7,883 bases of DNA from positions 1 to 7,883 of the forward strand of contig CAJCIW010000221.1 of the NCBI GenBank assembly GCA_903970455.1. The letters run 5' to 3'. This DNA comes from Verrucomicrobiota bacterium (GTDB taxonomy: Bacteria > Chlamydiota > Chlamydiia > Chlamydiales > Rhabdochlamydiaceae). A program made the translations under genes and the position numbers. Below the pieces are notes generated by a model. It saw only the letters and a program-made list of their open reading frames with translations. It was not told where the DNA came from and searched no databases. Of the stretch, positions 1 through 6,733 are shown in pieces (within the stretch, counting starts at the first letter, position 1; every line of letters begins with the position of its first letter).

Positions 1-1
1 T

Positions 2-943
2 CATGCGAAGGCGAGGCCGGTCGTCGTTAATAATGATGAATGGTTTTCCTCCTACCCTTTGATTGATTTCTTAAGAGATGTCGGCAAACATTTCCGCTTA
101 GGTATCATGCTCTCCAAAGAAAGTGTGCGGTCGCGGGTTCAATCGGAAGAGGGGATGAGTTTTACTGAGTTTAGCTATCAGCTGCTCCAGTCTTACGATT
201 TTTTTCATCTTTATTCCCATCACGGGGTCGTCTTGCAGATTGGCGGCAGCGACCAATGGGGAAACATTACCGAAGGGATCGACCTCATCCGCAAACTCAG
301 CGGCGAGCAGGCTTTTGGGTTGACCTGGCCTTTACTGACTCGGAGCGATGGAAAAAAATTCGGGAAGTCGGAGTCCGGGGCTGTGTGGCTCGCGCCCGAC
401 AGATGTTCTCCCTATGAATTCTACCAATATTTTGTTCGCGTGCCCGACGCTGATGTGATCAAACTGATGCGCATGCTGACTTTCATGGACCTCAAAGAGA
501 TCGGCGAGTACGAAGCCCGCATGCAAGCGGAAGAGTATGTCCCAAACACCGCGCAAAAACGGCTGGCCGAAGAAATGACGCGCTTGATCCATGGGGAAGA
601 GGGATTGTCTAAAGCATTGAAAACCACAGAAGGGGCGGCTCCAGGCTCTGCTGCGGCTTTAGATGTGGAATCTTTAAGGGCCATCGCCGGCGATATGCCA
701 AGCGCAGAGCTTTCCATTGGCGACATTCTCGATCAAAAATATGTGGAGATTGCTGTCAAAATCGGTTTGCTCCCCAGCAAGTCTGAAGCCGTCCGGTTGA
801 TTGAAAACGGCGGGGCTTATTTAAACAACGCGCGGATCGATGATGTCCAGTACCGTTTGTCTGAACACTCATTGATCGGAGGGGAATTCCTCTTGTTCGG
901 TTCGGGGAAGAAGAAAAAGCTGCTCGTCAAAGTGAAAAAATAA
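2..943 (+). CDS. tyrS: Tyrosyl-tRNA synthetase, C-terminal three quarters (5' end outside window)
   Basis: Cytoplasmic class I aminoacyl-tRNA synthetase that charges tRNA-Tyr with tyrosine. The reading frame is open from base 2, so the first in-frame TTG at 59 is not the true start; about 313 codons are present and the N-terminal nucleotide-binding part with the HIGH-type motif lies upstream of the window. Seen here: the FLRDVGKHF block, the tyrosine-site motif GGSDQWGN (242-265), the KMSKS-type loop as KFGKS (356-370), then the helical anticodon-binding region, and a C-terminal S4-like RNA-binding domain (about 740-940, with the SKSEAVRLIENGGAYLNN pattern) ending in a lysine-rich tail. This domain order is that of bacterial TyrRS. 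No GC-rich terminator follows the stop; only an A/T-rich stretch is present. Confident family call. Confidence 0.96.
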   Translation, partial: HAKARPVVVNNDEWFSSYPLIDFLRDVGKHFRLGIMLSKESVRSRVQSEEGMSFTEFSYQLLQSYDFFHLYSHHGVVLQIGGSDQWGNITEGIDLIRKLSGEQAFGLTWPLLTRSDGKKFGKSESGAVWLAPDRCSPYEFYQYFVRVPDADVIKLMRMLTFMDLKEIGEYEARMQAEEYVPNTAQKRLAEEMTRLIHGEEGLSKALKTTEGAAPGSAAALDVESLRAIAGDMPSAELSIGDILDQKYVEIAVKIGLLPSKSEAVRLIENGGAYLNNARIDDVQYRLSEHSLIGGEFLLFGSGKKKKLLVKVKK

Positions 944-983
944 ATTTTTTTTGGCTTCATGTTAATTTTTTTGTAAAAACCAC

Positions 984-1012
984 TTGCCTGAAAATCAACA
1001 GGATACAACAAT
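984..1012 (+). promoter_or_regulatory. Possible sigma70-type promoter for the IHF/HU gene
   Basis: TTGCCT (984-989) and AACAAT (1007-1012) are separated by 17 bases, each matching 4 of 6 consensus positions. A transcript would start near 1019, leaving a leader of about 60 bases before the ATG at 1082. The leader holds a small imperfect hairpin (TTGT 1036-1039 with ACAA 1057-1060, CTGC 1042-1045 with GCAG 1050-1053) just before the ribosome binding site. Weak matches in A/T-rich DNA, so tentative. Confidence 0.3.
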
Positions 1013-1081
1013 GTGCAAGTAAAAGGATATAGGCGTTGTTGCTGCCTTTGCAGAGTACAAATGAAGGAGTCAAAAAAAATT

Positions 1082-1402
1082 ATGGCGACAATCACTAAAA
1101 AGAAGTTGATTCAAGTGATTTCCCAAAATCGAGGTGTCCACCCCAATGATGTGCGCAATGTCATTCAATCTTTTTTAGATGCGATGACCGATTATCTCTC
1201 TAAAGGCGACCGTTTGGAATTCCGGGATTTTGGCGTCTTTGAGATTGTAGAAAGAAAGCAGAAAATCGGGCGCAATCCGAAGAATGCAGCTGTTCCCATC
1301 ATTATTCCTGCGCGATTAGCAGTGAAATTCACCCCAGGCAAAAAAATGCGCAAGCTGATTGAAAGAGAGCGCAAGAATGTTCCTGGTGGAACGACAAGGT
1401 AA
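1082..1402 (+). CDS. himD: IHF/HU-family nucleoid DNA-binding protein
   Basis: Small dimeric DNA-bending protein of the HU/IHF family, 106 residues against 90-105 for most members. Seen: an N-terminal helical dimerisation part (TKKKLIQVISQNRGVHPNDV), the beta-ribbon entry RDFGVFEIVERK (48-59), the arm motif GRNPKNA with the intercalating proline at residue 66, and the IPAR..VKFTPGKKM return strand, followed by a basic tail (RERKN). I chose ATG 1082 because AAGGAG (1064-1069) lies 12 bases upstream; ATG 1061 and GTG 1013 are in frame but lack a good ribosome binding site. Stop is TAA 1400-1402, followed by a terminator. The sequence resembles the single chlamydial IHF-type protein (CT267, himD/ihfA by memory), which lies next to the accA region there too. 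HU versus IHF identity cannot be settled from sequence alone; the symbol follows the chlamydial naming. Confidence 0.9.
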   Translation: MATITKKKLIQVISQNRGVHPNDVRNVIQSFLDAMTDYLSKGDRLEFRDFGVFEIVERKQKIGRNPKNAAVPIIIPARLAVKFTPGKKMRKLIERERKNVPGGTTR

Positions 1403-1429
1403 TAAATTGTTTGTTTGATTTTTTAATTT

Positions 1430-1460
1430 AAGGGAGGCAATTAATCGCCTCCTTTTTATT
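1430..1460 (+). terminator. Intrinsic terminator after the IHF/HU gene
   Basis: GGAGGC (1433-1438) pairs with GCCTCC (1447-1452) around an 8-base loop. The stem is extended by G1432-T1453 wobble and A-T pairs, and is followed directly by a T-rich run (1453-1460). It lies 27 bases past the stop and separates this gene from the envelope operon. Confidence 0.9.
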
Positions 1461-1523
1461 TTAAATCTTGAGTTTAATTCTCTTTTATTAGATAATAAAT
1501 AAAATTTTTGGGTTGCATACAAA

Positions 1524-1544
1524 CTCTTCCCTAAAAGGGGAGAG
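1524..1544. repeat. Inverted repeat overlapping the envelope-operon promoter
   Basis: CTCTTCCC (1524-1531), five-base spacer TAAAA, then GGGGAGAG (1537-1544): an eight-base inverted repeat with one T/G imperfection. It covers the candidate -35 element and half of the promoter spacer. No T-run follows, so it does not look like a terminator. It could be an operator; no known regulator is recognised. Confidence 0.6.
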
Positions 1545-1555
1545 CTATTTATAAT
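1527..1555 (+). promoter_or_regulatory. Candidate sigma70-type promoter of the ldt-accA-msbA operon
   Basis: A perfect TATAAT (1550-1555) sits 17 bases after TTCCCT (1527-1532), which matches the -35 consensus at 3 of 6 positions. The expected start near 1562 would give a leader of about 28 bases to the TTG at 1590. It follows the terminator of the preceding gene, which is where a new unit needs a promoter. Confidence 0.5.
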
Positions 1556-1577
1556 TTTGAACACCATGATTTAAGCC

Positions 1578-1583
1578 GAGAGG
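1578..1583 (+). promoter_or_regulatory. Ribosome binding site fixing a TTG start
   Basis: GAGAGG ends 6 bases before TTG 1590. An in-frame TAG (1584-1586) lies just upstream of that TTG, so the reading frame cannot begin earlier; the site supports the TTG as the real start. Confidence 0.65.
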
Positions 1584-1589
1584 TAGGTT

Positions 1590-2603
1590 TTGTCGATTCC
1601 TAAGTGGGTTTTGATAGGAGCAGTCATTCTCTTTTCATCGATCGGCATCGCAGCCGTTGTAAAAAAGAGGGGGAAAACCCCCTCTGTGGCATCCGCCCCT
1701 GTTCAATCCCCATCGGCATCAGAAACCCCTATTCTTTCGATTCCCGTTTCACCTAAAACAACTCCTTTATCCCAAAAAAAAATTGAAACACCTTTCGTAG
1801 CTCCGCTTGCCAAAGACGACTTTCCGATTATCGATCGCGTTTTTCAGCTCTTCACGACAGGCCCCTCCAAGCTGCCCATTGTCGAAACTGTCAACTACGC
1901 AAGCACGGTCCCCTGGTTAAAAGGGCGGCCGGCATGGATTGCAGACTATGCCTCTTACTACAATACTTCCCGCCATTTCATTGCGCGAAGCCTGAACGGA
2001 AAACCCGATTACTTTACTCAGAAGGTTGTTGAAGGGAAAAAATTTAACGTCTTTCGGAAGGACAAAAAAGTCAATTTTTGCCTCTTAGTCGATGTGTCAA
2101 GATGCAAGATGGGCTTCTATTATATCGATTTAGACACCAATGAACGTGTTTTACTAAAAACTTATCGCGTAGGACTTGGGCGCCTCGACACTTCAAAGCC
2201 GTCGGGGACGCTCACTCCTCTGGGACGCTATTCTCTAGGCCAACGAGTAGCGATTTATAAGCCTGGGGTGTCGGGGATTTATCAAGATCAAAAAGTCGAG
2301 ATGATCCAGGTTTTCGGCACGCGCTGGATCCCCTTTGATCAAGAGCTCGAACGCACAACCCAGCCGGCAAAAGGATATGGTCTTCAAGGGGCGCCTTGGT
2401 CTGCGAATCCCGAGACCGGACAATTTTCTGAAAACCGCGCAACGATCGGCGCATACGACAGCGATGGGTGCATCCGTCTAAACTCTGAGGACATTGAAGA
2501 GCTTTTTGCGATCGTGCTTACAAAGCCCACATTCATAGAGATTGTTAAAGATTTTCACGAAGCTAAACTTCCTGGGGTCGAAGTAGCGGCGCCATCCAGA
2601 TGA
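1590..2603 (+). CDS. Membrane-anchored YkuD-domain (L,D-transpeptidase-fold) protein with catalytic His replaced
   Basis: A 337-residue envelope protein starting at TTG. Residues 1-24 form a short signal anchor (hydrophobic 7-24), residues 25-75 a Pro/Ser/Thr-rich linker, and residues 116-155 ([15 protein letters not shown]...VVEGKKFNV) loosely recall a LysM peptidoglycan-binding repeat, which is inference. Residues 160-320 are a YkuD domain: [25 protein letters not shown] (split across 193-217), YGLQGAPW (263-270), [12 protein letters not shown] (286-297). YkuD enzymes make 3-3 peptidoglycan cross-links or attach proteins to peptide stems, using a Cys in S-x-GC-h-R and an upstream His in a G-I-H-G motif. 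Cys294 and Arg296 are present, but the His position reads Gln266, and the stretch to Cys is longer than usual. The gene leads an operon with accA (13-base gap). It occupies the place of the uncharacterised CT266 in C. trachomatis, by memory. Domain call is firm; activity is uncertain. Confidence 0.85.
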   Translation: MSIPKWVLIGAVILFSSIGIAAVVKKRGKTPSVASAPVQSPSASETPILSIPVSPKTTPLSQKKIETPFVAPLAKDDFPIIDRVFQLFTTGPSKLPIVETVNYASTVPWLKGRPAWIADYASYYNTSRHFIARSLNGKPDYFTQKVVEGKKFNVFRKDKKVNFCLLVDVSRCKMGFYYIDLDTNERVLLKTYRVGLGRLDTSKPSGTLTPLGRYSLGQRVAIYKPGVSGIYQDQKVEMIQVFGTRWIPFDQELERTTQPAKGYGLQGAPWSANPETGQFSENRATIGAYDSDGCIRLNSEDIEELFAIVLTKPTFIEIVKDFHEAKLPGVEVAAPSR

Positions 2604-2616
2604 AGAGGAAAACGAA

Positions 2617-3612
2617 ATGAAGAATACGAGTACGCTTGCTCATGAGAAGCAAATTTTCGAATACGAAAAAACGATTTCGCAGCTTAAAGAGCAAAACAAA
2701 GAGAACGCTCTTTGGAGCGATGATGAAATCGGTAAACTCGAAACTAAGCTCGAGCAACTGAAAAGCAAAGTCTATTCTACACTCTCCCCTTGGGAGAGGG
2801 TGGCTATCTCCCGCCATCCGGGCCGCCCAAAATCGATCGATTATATCCGCAATATGTGTGAAGAATTCACCGAGTTATATGGTGACCGTCTTTTCCGAGA
2901 TGACCGTGCCGTCATTTGCGGTTTTGCAAAGATCGGTGGGGTGAAGTTTATGCTTATCGCCCAGGAGAAAGGGTTCGATACGCAGAGCCGCCTAGAGCGC
3001 AATTTCGGCATGATGCATCCTGAAGGGTACCGAAAAGCAATGCGCTGCATGCGTCTTGCCGCCAAATTCAAGCTTCCCGTCCTTTGCTTAATTGATACTC
3101 CCGGCGCGCACCCCGGCCTGTCTGCGGAAGAGCGGGGGCAGGGATGGGCGATTGCACAAAATCTTTGGGAAATGGCCCGCTTGCTGACACCGATCATCGT
3201 CGTACTCATTGGAGAGGGTTGCTCGGGCGGGGCCTTGGGAATCGGCGTCGGGGATGTGGTCGCGATGCTCGAGCATTCCTATTATTCCGTGATTTCCCCC
3301 GAAAGTTGCGCCTCAATCATTTGGCGCGACAACAATAAAAAAGAGCTTGCTGCTCAATCTCTTAAGATGCATGTCGAAGATCTGCTCAAGCTCGACGTCG
3401 TTGATGCGATGATTGAAGAGCCGATGGGAGGCGCCCATCACGACCCGGCGCAAGTTTACTCCAATGTTAAAAAATATATCATCGATCAATGGAATATTTT
3501 GAAAACTGTTCCTCCTGAAATATTGATCGAACAGCGTTACCAAAAATTTCGTCGAATCGGAAAATTTTCCATAGAAGGGAAGCCGTCAATCGAATATACT
3601 GCTGACCGTTGA
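2617..3612 (+). CDS. accA: Acetyl-CoA carboxylase carboxyltransferase subunit alpha
   Basis: Alpha subunit of the carboxyltransferase half of acetyl-CoA carboxylase. With AccD (not in this window) it moves CO2 from carboxybiotin to acetyl-CoA to give malonyl-CoA, the first committed step of fatty-acid synthesis in the cytoplasm. Length is 331 residues against about 319 in E. coli. Seen: an N-terminal coiled-coil-like helix (9-53), [13 protein letters not shown] (66-78), [12 protein letters not shown] (88-98), RRNFG-type [16 protein letters not shown] (128-143), IDTPGAHPG (159-167), AEERGQ, the oxyanion-site loop [15 protein letters not shown] (199-213; E. coli has GEGGSGGAL, so one Gly is Cys), [14 protein letters not shown] (223-236) and GGAHHDP. 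Start ATG 2617 has AGAGGA (2604-2609) at 7-base spacing. It is co-transcribed with the YkuD gene upstream and the exporter downstream, by spacing. Confidence 0.97.
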   Translation: MKNTSTLAHEKQIFEYEKTISQLKEQNKENALWSDDEIGKLETKLEQLKSKVYSTLSPWERVAISRHPGRPKSIDYIRNMCEEFTELYGDRLFRDDRAVICGFAKIGGVKFMLIAQEKGFDTQSRLERNFGMMHPEGYRKAMRCMRLAAKFKLPVLCLIDTPGAHPGLSAEERGQGWAIAQNLWEMARLLTPIIVVLIGEGCSGGALGIGVGDVVAMLEHSYYSVISPESCASIIWRDNNKKELAAQSLKMHVEDLLKLDVVDAMIEEPMGGAHHDPAQVYSNVKKYIIDQWNILKTVPPEILIEQRYQKFRRIGKFSIEGKPSIEYTADR

Positions 3613-3636
3613 AAGTTTATAAAAAATTGAGATACG

Positions 3637-5598
3637 ATGAAGTTACTTCTCAACGCAGCCTTGCGCAGCCGGAAACATCTTTCCCTCCTGATCGTCACCT
3701 TCGCCACCCTTCTTTGCTTAACCATTGCGAGCCAGATGGAGATGTTTGCCCTTGGCGTTTTGTCAAACAACGGCGCTGATTTTTTTGCCCTCTTTTCGGA
3801 GAAGACGATAGATGGCGCTAAAGACGCGGTCTCCTTGCAATCAGTCCAAGAGAAATGGTCTGAAATCGATCAGAGCGGGACCGGCGTCATTACCAAGCAG
3901 CAGGCTGCGGCCTACATGACGGCAAAAGAAACAAATCCATTGAATTGGCTGATCAGGGAATTTAGACAGCATTTCCAATTCGCTAGCAACATCAATGCCC
4001 TGGTGATCATTCTTCTCTGTGTTGCTGTATTTAAGGCCATTTGGCTATTTGCGAGCCGTTATACGACTCAAATCCTCTCCATACGCGTCAGCCGGGATTT
4101 GAGACAGCAATATTTTGAACATATTCAATCACTTCCAATGAGTTTTTATCAAAAGCACAATATCGGGAGTTTGTCTTCCCGTGTGGTCGGCGATGCGGGA
4201 CAGATTGCGACATCGATCAATTCGTGGCTGACTAACTATCTTCAAACCCCATTTACGATCATTACCTGCCTCTCGATGTGTTTCTATCTGTCTTGGCAGT
4301 TATCTCTTGTGGTTTTTTTCGGTGTCCCGCTGATCGTCCTCCCGATTGTCTTTTTGGCGCGGCGTGTCAAACGGGTTTCCCGCCAGCTCCAGACGAATCA
4401 AGAACGGTTTGCCAATGTGCTGATCGATTTTCTCGCCGGTATCCATACTGTAAAGATATTCTCCATGGAAGCCTTCTCGCTCCGAAAATACAAAGAGCAA
4501 AATGACCGGATGGCAGTTCTCGAGGGAAAGACGGCAAAATATGGCCTCTTGACCCGCCCCATCCTTCATGCCATAACCACTCTATGCCTCGCTTCCGTCG
4601 TCCTCTTTGGCCTGTATACTTTGAGCATGAGCCTTTCGCAACTCATCGTTTTTTGCGGCCTCCTCCAGCTCGTCTACGAGCCTGTGAAGAAATTTGCAGA
4701 CGAGAATGCCAATATTCAGCGGGGGGTCGTCGCTGCGGAAAGAATGTTTGAAGTTCTCCATTTAAAGCCCGATATCGAGGACCACAAAGGCGCCATCGAG
4801 CTTCCGGGATTCCATTCTAAAATCGAGTTTGACCACGTCTGGTTTCGGTATCAGGGGGAATGGGTCCTCAAAGATCTCAGCTTTACGGTCAACAAAGGGG
4901 AGACTGTTGCCATTGTTGGACCGACAGGCGCCGGCAAATCGACGATTGTCCAATTAATCCCAAGGCTTTTTGAAGTGCAGAAGGGGGAGATCCGCATCGA
5001 CGGCAAGCCTCTGACGGCATACACGCAAAAATCGTTGCGCGAACAGATCGCATTTGTGTCGCAAAAGCCGTTCCTGTTCTTTGACACAGTAGGCGCCAAT
5101 ATCGCCTTCGGCCGCAACTTCTCCCGCGAAAATATTGAAAATGCCGCTAAACGCGCTCATGCAGAAGAGTTCATTCAACGCCTGCCGCAAAAATACGATT
5201 CGATGCTTGCTGAAGCGGGACAAAATCTGTCTGGAGGGCAGCAGCAGCGCCTGGCGATTGCTAGAGCTCTTGTCAAGGAAGCGCCTGTTCTCATTCTCGA
5301 TGAGGCTACGTCGGCGCTCGATTCGATCAGCGAGCTGCACATCAAGAATGCAATCGCAAACCTTCATGGGGAAGTGACCCAAATCTTAATTGCGCACAGA
5401 CTTTCCACGATTGAACACGCAGACAAGATCATCTATCTCGAACACGGCGTCAAAATTGCTGAGGGAAGCCGCAATGAGCTGCTCAAGACATGCGACCCCT
5501 TCCGCCGCATGTGGGAAGCCCTTTACCATCACGATATCTCTCCTTACGAGTCAGAAAAACTAAACGAGGAGCCGGTTCCTGCTCCAGTTGTTAGTTGA
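3637..5598 (+). CDS. msbA: MsbA-type ABC exporter (half transporter) with periplasmic EF-hand-like insertion
   Basis: A 653-residue inner-membrane ABC exporter, TMD fused to NBD, working as a homodimer. Family and operon context suggest lipid A/LPS flipping, though other substrates are possible. Membrane segments: about 15-38, 119-140, 203-221, 223-242, 306-328, 331-348. NBD (about 395-630): A-loop Tyr405, Walker A GPTGAGKST (428-436), Q-loop Gln476, signature LSGGQ (531-535), Walker B VLILDEATS (551-559), H-loop His587; all catalytic residues are intact. It is about 70 residues longer than E. coli MsbA (582). The excess sits mainly between TM1 and TM2 (about 40-115), predicted outside the cytoplasm, and holds DQSGTGVITKQQ (78-89), an EF-hand-like loop. 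The C-tail (632-653) is acidic and Pro-rich. ATG 3637 lies 24 bases after accA with only a weak GAG ribosome site. Order accA-msbA matches Chlamydia (CT265-CT264, by memory). Confidence 0.9.
   Translation: MKLLLNAALRSRKHLSLLIVTFATLLCLTIASQMEMFALGVLSNNGADFFALFSEKTIDGAKDAVSLQSVQEKWSEIDQSGTGVITKQQAAAYMTAKETNPLNWLIREFRQHFQFASNINALVIILLCVAVFKAIWLFASRYTTQILSIRVSRDLRQQYFEHIQSLPMSFYQKHNIGSLSSRVVGDAGQIATSINSWLTNYLQTPFTIITCLSMCFYLSWQLSLVVFFGVPLIVLPIVFLARRVKRVSRQLQTNQERFANVLIDFLAGIHTVKIFSMEAFSLRKYKEQNDRMAVLEGKTAKYGLLTRPILHAITTLCLASVVLFGLYTLSMSLSQLIVFCGLLQLVYEPVKKFADENANIQRGVVAAERMFEVLHLKPDIEDHKGAIELPGFHSKIEFDHVWFRYQGEWVLKDLSFTVNKGETVAIVGPTGAGKSTIVQLIPRLFEVQKGEIRIDGKPLTAYTQKSLREQIAFVSQKPFLFFDTVGANIAFGRNFSRENIENAAKRAHAEEFIQRLPQKYDSMLAEAGQNLSGGQQQRLAIARALVKEAPVLILDEATSALDSISELHIKNAIANLHGEVTQILIAHRLSTIEHADKIIYLEHGVKIAEGSRNELLKTCDPFRRMWEALYHHDISPYESEKLNEEPVPAPVVS
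3868..3903 (+). other. EF-hand-like calcium-binding loop encoded in msbA
   Basis: Twelve codons reading DQSGTGVITKQQ. Against the EF-hand loop pattern, position 1 is Asp, 3 Ser, 5 Thr, 6 Gly, 8 Ile and 9 Thr, all permitted. Position 12 is Gln instead of the bidentate Glu or Asp. The flanks (SVQEKWSEI before, AAAYMTAKE after) look helical, as in a true helix-loop-helix. Whether it binds calcium is unknown. Confidence 0.6.
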
Positions 5599-5605
5599 AA
5601 AACTT

Positions 5606-5941
5606 TTAACAAAGCTTTCCGTTTACGACCGCTTCCTCTTTGTCGGGTTGGATTAACACAATATGTCCATGTTTGTCGGGAACGCCGAGTGTTAACACTT
5701 CCGAGACCAAGGGACCGATCTGTCTCGGCGGGAAGTTGACGACGGCGAGTACTTTTTTCCCTTTGAGATCGGATGTTTTGTAGTGTTGAGTGATTTGCGC
5801 GCTGGAACGCTTCATCCCCAGTTCAGGACCAAAGTCGATCGTGAGTTTATACGCAGGTTTTCTAGCTTCGGGGAATTCTTCCGCTTGGACAATCACGCCG
5901 ACGCGGATATCTAATTTTAAAAAATCTTCAATTGTGGCCAT
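5606..5941 (-). CDS. csaA: CsaA-type tRNA-binding OB-fold protein
   Basis: A 111-residue single-domain protein of the tRNA-binding (EMAP-II/Trbp111) OB-fold family, closest in pattern to B. subtilis CsaA, a small dimeric cytoplasmic protein described as an export-related chaperone and as a tRNA binder. Seen: FLKLDIRVGVIVQAEEF (7-23), the CsaA-type EARKPAYKLTIDFG (25-38), GMKRSSAQIT (42-51), VLAVVNFPPRQIG (64-76), SEVLTLGVP (80-88) and VLIQPD near the end. Length matches the family (about 110) and no second domain is fused. The ATG lies 2 bases after the dnaQ-like stop without a good ribosome binding site of its own, so translation is probably coupled. Its stop converges on that of msbA with a 7-base gap. 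Exact cellular role in this organism is not shown by the sequence. Confidence 0.9.
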   Translation of the reverse strand: MATIEDFLKLDIRVGVIVQAEEFPEARKPAYKLTIDFGPELGMKRSSAQITQHYKTSDLKGKKVLAVVNFPPRQIGPLVSEVLTLGVPDKHGHIVLIQPDKEEAVVNGKLC

Positions 5942-5943
5942 AC

Positions 5944-6645
5944 TTATAAAAGAAGTCCGAGTTTCTCAAAGTTCTCTTTAAGTTCTTGATTTTCCGATTT
6001 GTCGAAGGCTCCGCTGGAAGCCAGCCATGAGACGTAATCTTTTGGGACTTCAGCAAGGAGTTTCCCCTGATGTTTTCCAAAGGGCATACGGCTTAACACT
6101 TGTGGCCGCGCAAGCAAATCTAAAATCGTCTCGATCGGCAAATCATCGATCATAGCCGAGAAAACCTGATGCAGGACGATCACATCGTCAAGCGCGCGGT
6201 GTGCCTGGTTGGCAGGAAAACCGTACACTTCCCGCAAAGACTGTAAAGTATGCCTCGGCAAATCACCCCGATACTTCCGCGCCCACTTCAACGTGTCGAT
6301 AAAGCGAAAATTGGGGAACTCGAGTCCCGATCTTTTGAACTCTTGCTCTAAGAACAGTTTGTCAAAAGCATCGTTATTGTGAGCGATAAGCACAGATTCG
6401 GGAGGGCAGAAGGCCAAAAACGCCTCTGCAACTTCTTTAAAAGGGGGTGCATCCGCGACCATCCCGTTGGTGATTTTGTGAATGGCGGTCGCTTCCGGAG
6501 GAATAGGAACCCCGGGGTTGATGAAACGGCAGAACGTGCGGTTTTCAACCGGATCATACGCCGCAAGTTCAATCACTCTGTCCTTATCGTTCCGGACACC
6601 GGTCGTTTCTGTATCGTAGTAAATGGGGCGTAAGCGTTTAGACAT
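5944..6645 (-). CDS. dnaQ: DnaQ-like DEDDh 3'-5' exonuclease with C-terminal DUF3820-like segment
   Basis: A 233-residue 3'-5' exonuclease of the DEDDh (RNase T/DnaQ) superfamily, acting on DNA or RNA ends in the cytoplasm. Seen: Exo I YYDTETTG with Asp11 and Glu13; the PGVPIPPEATAIHKIT block (44-59) typical of the family; Exo II AHNNDAFD (88-95) with Asp95; Exo III HRALDD with His149 and Asp154. All metal-binding residues are present. Residues 187-208 (MPFGKHQGKLLAEVPKDY, then VSWL) match the DUF3820 pattern, a small domain often attached to such exonucleases. Chlamydiae carry more than one dnaQ-like gene, and this form resembles CT261 (dnaQ_1, by memory); it need not be the replicative proofreading subunit, so the symbol is a family label. 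The start has only a distant GGAG 15 bases upstream. It heads a two-gene operon with csaA. Confidence 0.9.
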   Translation of the reverse strand: MSKRLRPIYYDTETTGVRNDKDRVIELAAYDPVENRTFCRFINPGVPIPPEATAIHKITNGMVADAPPFKEVAEAFLAFCPPESVLIAHNNDAFDKLFLEQEFKRSGLEFPNFRFIDTLKWARKYRGDLPRHTLQSLREVYGFPANQAHRALDDVIVLHQVFSAMIDDLPIETILDLLARPQVLSRMPFGKHQGKLLAEVPKDYVSWLASSGAFDKSENQELKENFEKLGLLL

Positions 6646-6646
6646 C

Positions 6647-6659
6647 TTGCATTGATTCT
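6647..6659 (+). repeat. Direct repeat copy 1 in divergent dnaQ/pld region
   Basis: TTGCATTGATTCT. It differs at one base from the copy at 6678-6690, start-to-start distance 31. It begins 2 bases upstream of the dnaQ-like start codon, so a bound factor could block that gene. Confidence 0.6.
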
Positions 6660-6677
6660 ACTCCAACTAAGAAATAT

Positions 6678-6690
6678 TTGCATCGATTCT
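6678..6690 (+). repeat. Direct repeat copy 2 in divergent dnaQ/pld region
   Basis: TTGCATCGATTCT, 12 of 13 identical to the copy at 6647-6659. It overlaps the candidate -35 (TTGCAT) of the pld promoter. Confidence 0.6.
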
Positions 6691-6706
6691 TTAAACGTGA
6701 TATCAA
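6678..6706 (+). promoter_or_regulatory. Possible promoter for the PLD-family gene
   Basis: TTGCAT (6678-6683) and TATCAA (6701-6706) are 17 bases apart, matching 3 and 4 of 6 consensus positions. The start would fall near 6713, about 20 bases before ATG 6734. Weak match; I found no convincing promoter for dnaQ on the other strand (TTGATA is present there, without a -10 at proper distance). Confidence 0.25.
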
Positions 6707-6733
6707 CTCTCAGTTCTATTTTATGTAGGTCGT

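Noticed and set aside
936..953. A/T stretch around the tyrS stop as a terminator
   Set aside because: A-run, stop and T-run could pair, but the stem has no G-C pairs; it does not meet a normal intrinsic terminator pattern.
1013..1081. Longer start (GTG 1013 or ATG 1061) for the IHF/HU gene
   Set aside because: No good ribosome site upstream; the added residues do not resemble the family, whereas ATG 1082 gives the standard N-terminus.
3144..3338. Alternative-frame ORF inside accA, and other long ORFs antisense to tyrS, accA and msbA
   Set aside because: All overlap strongly conserved coding sequence, lack family features and are explained as shadows of the real frames.
5588..5612. TTGTT-AGTT / AACT-AACAA hairpin between convergent msbA and csaA
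   Set aside because: A/T-rich, bulged, overlaps both gene ends and has no T-run on either strand; at most a weak terminator.
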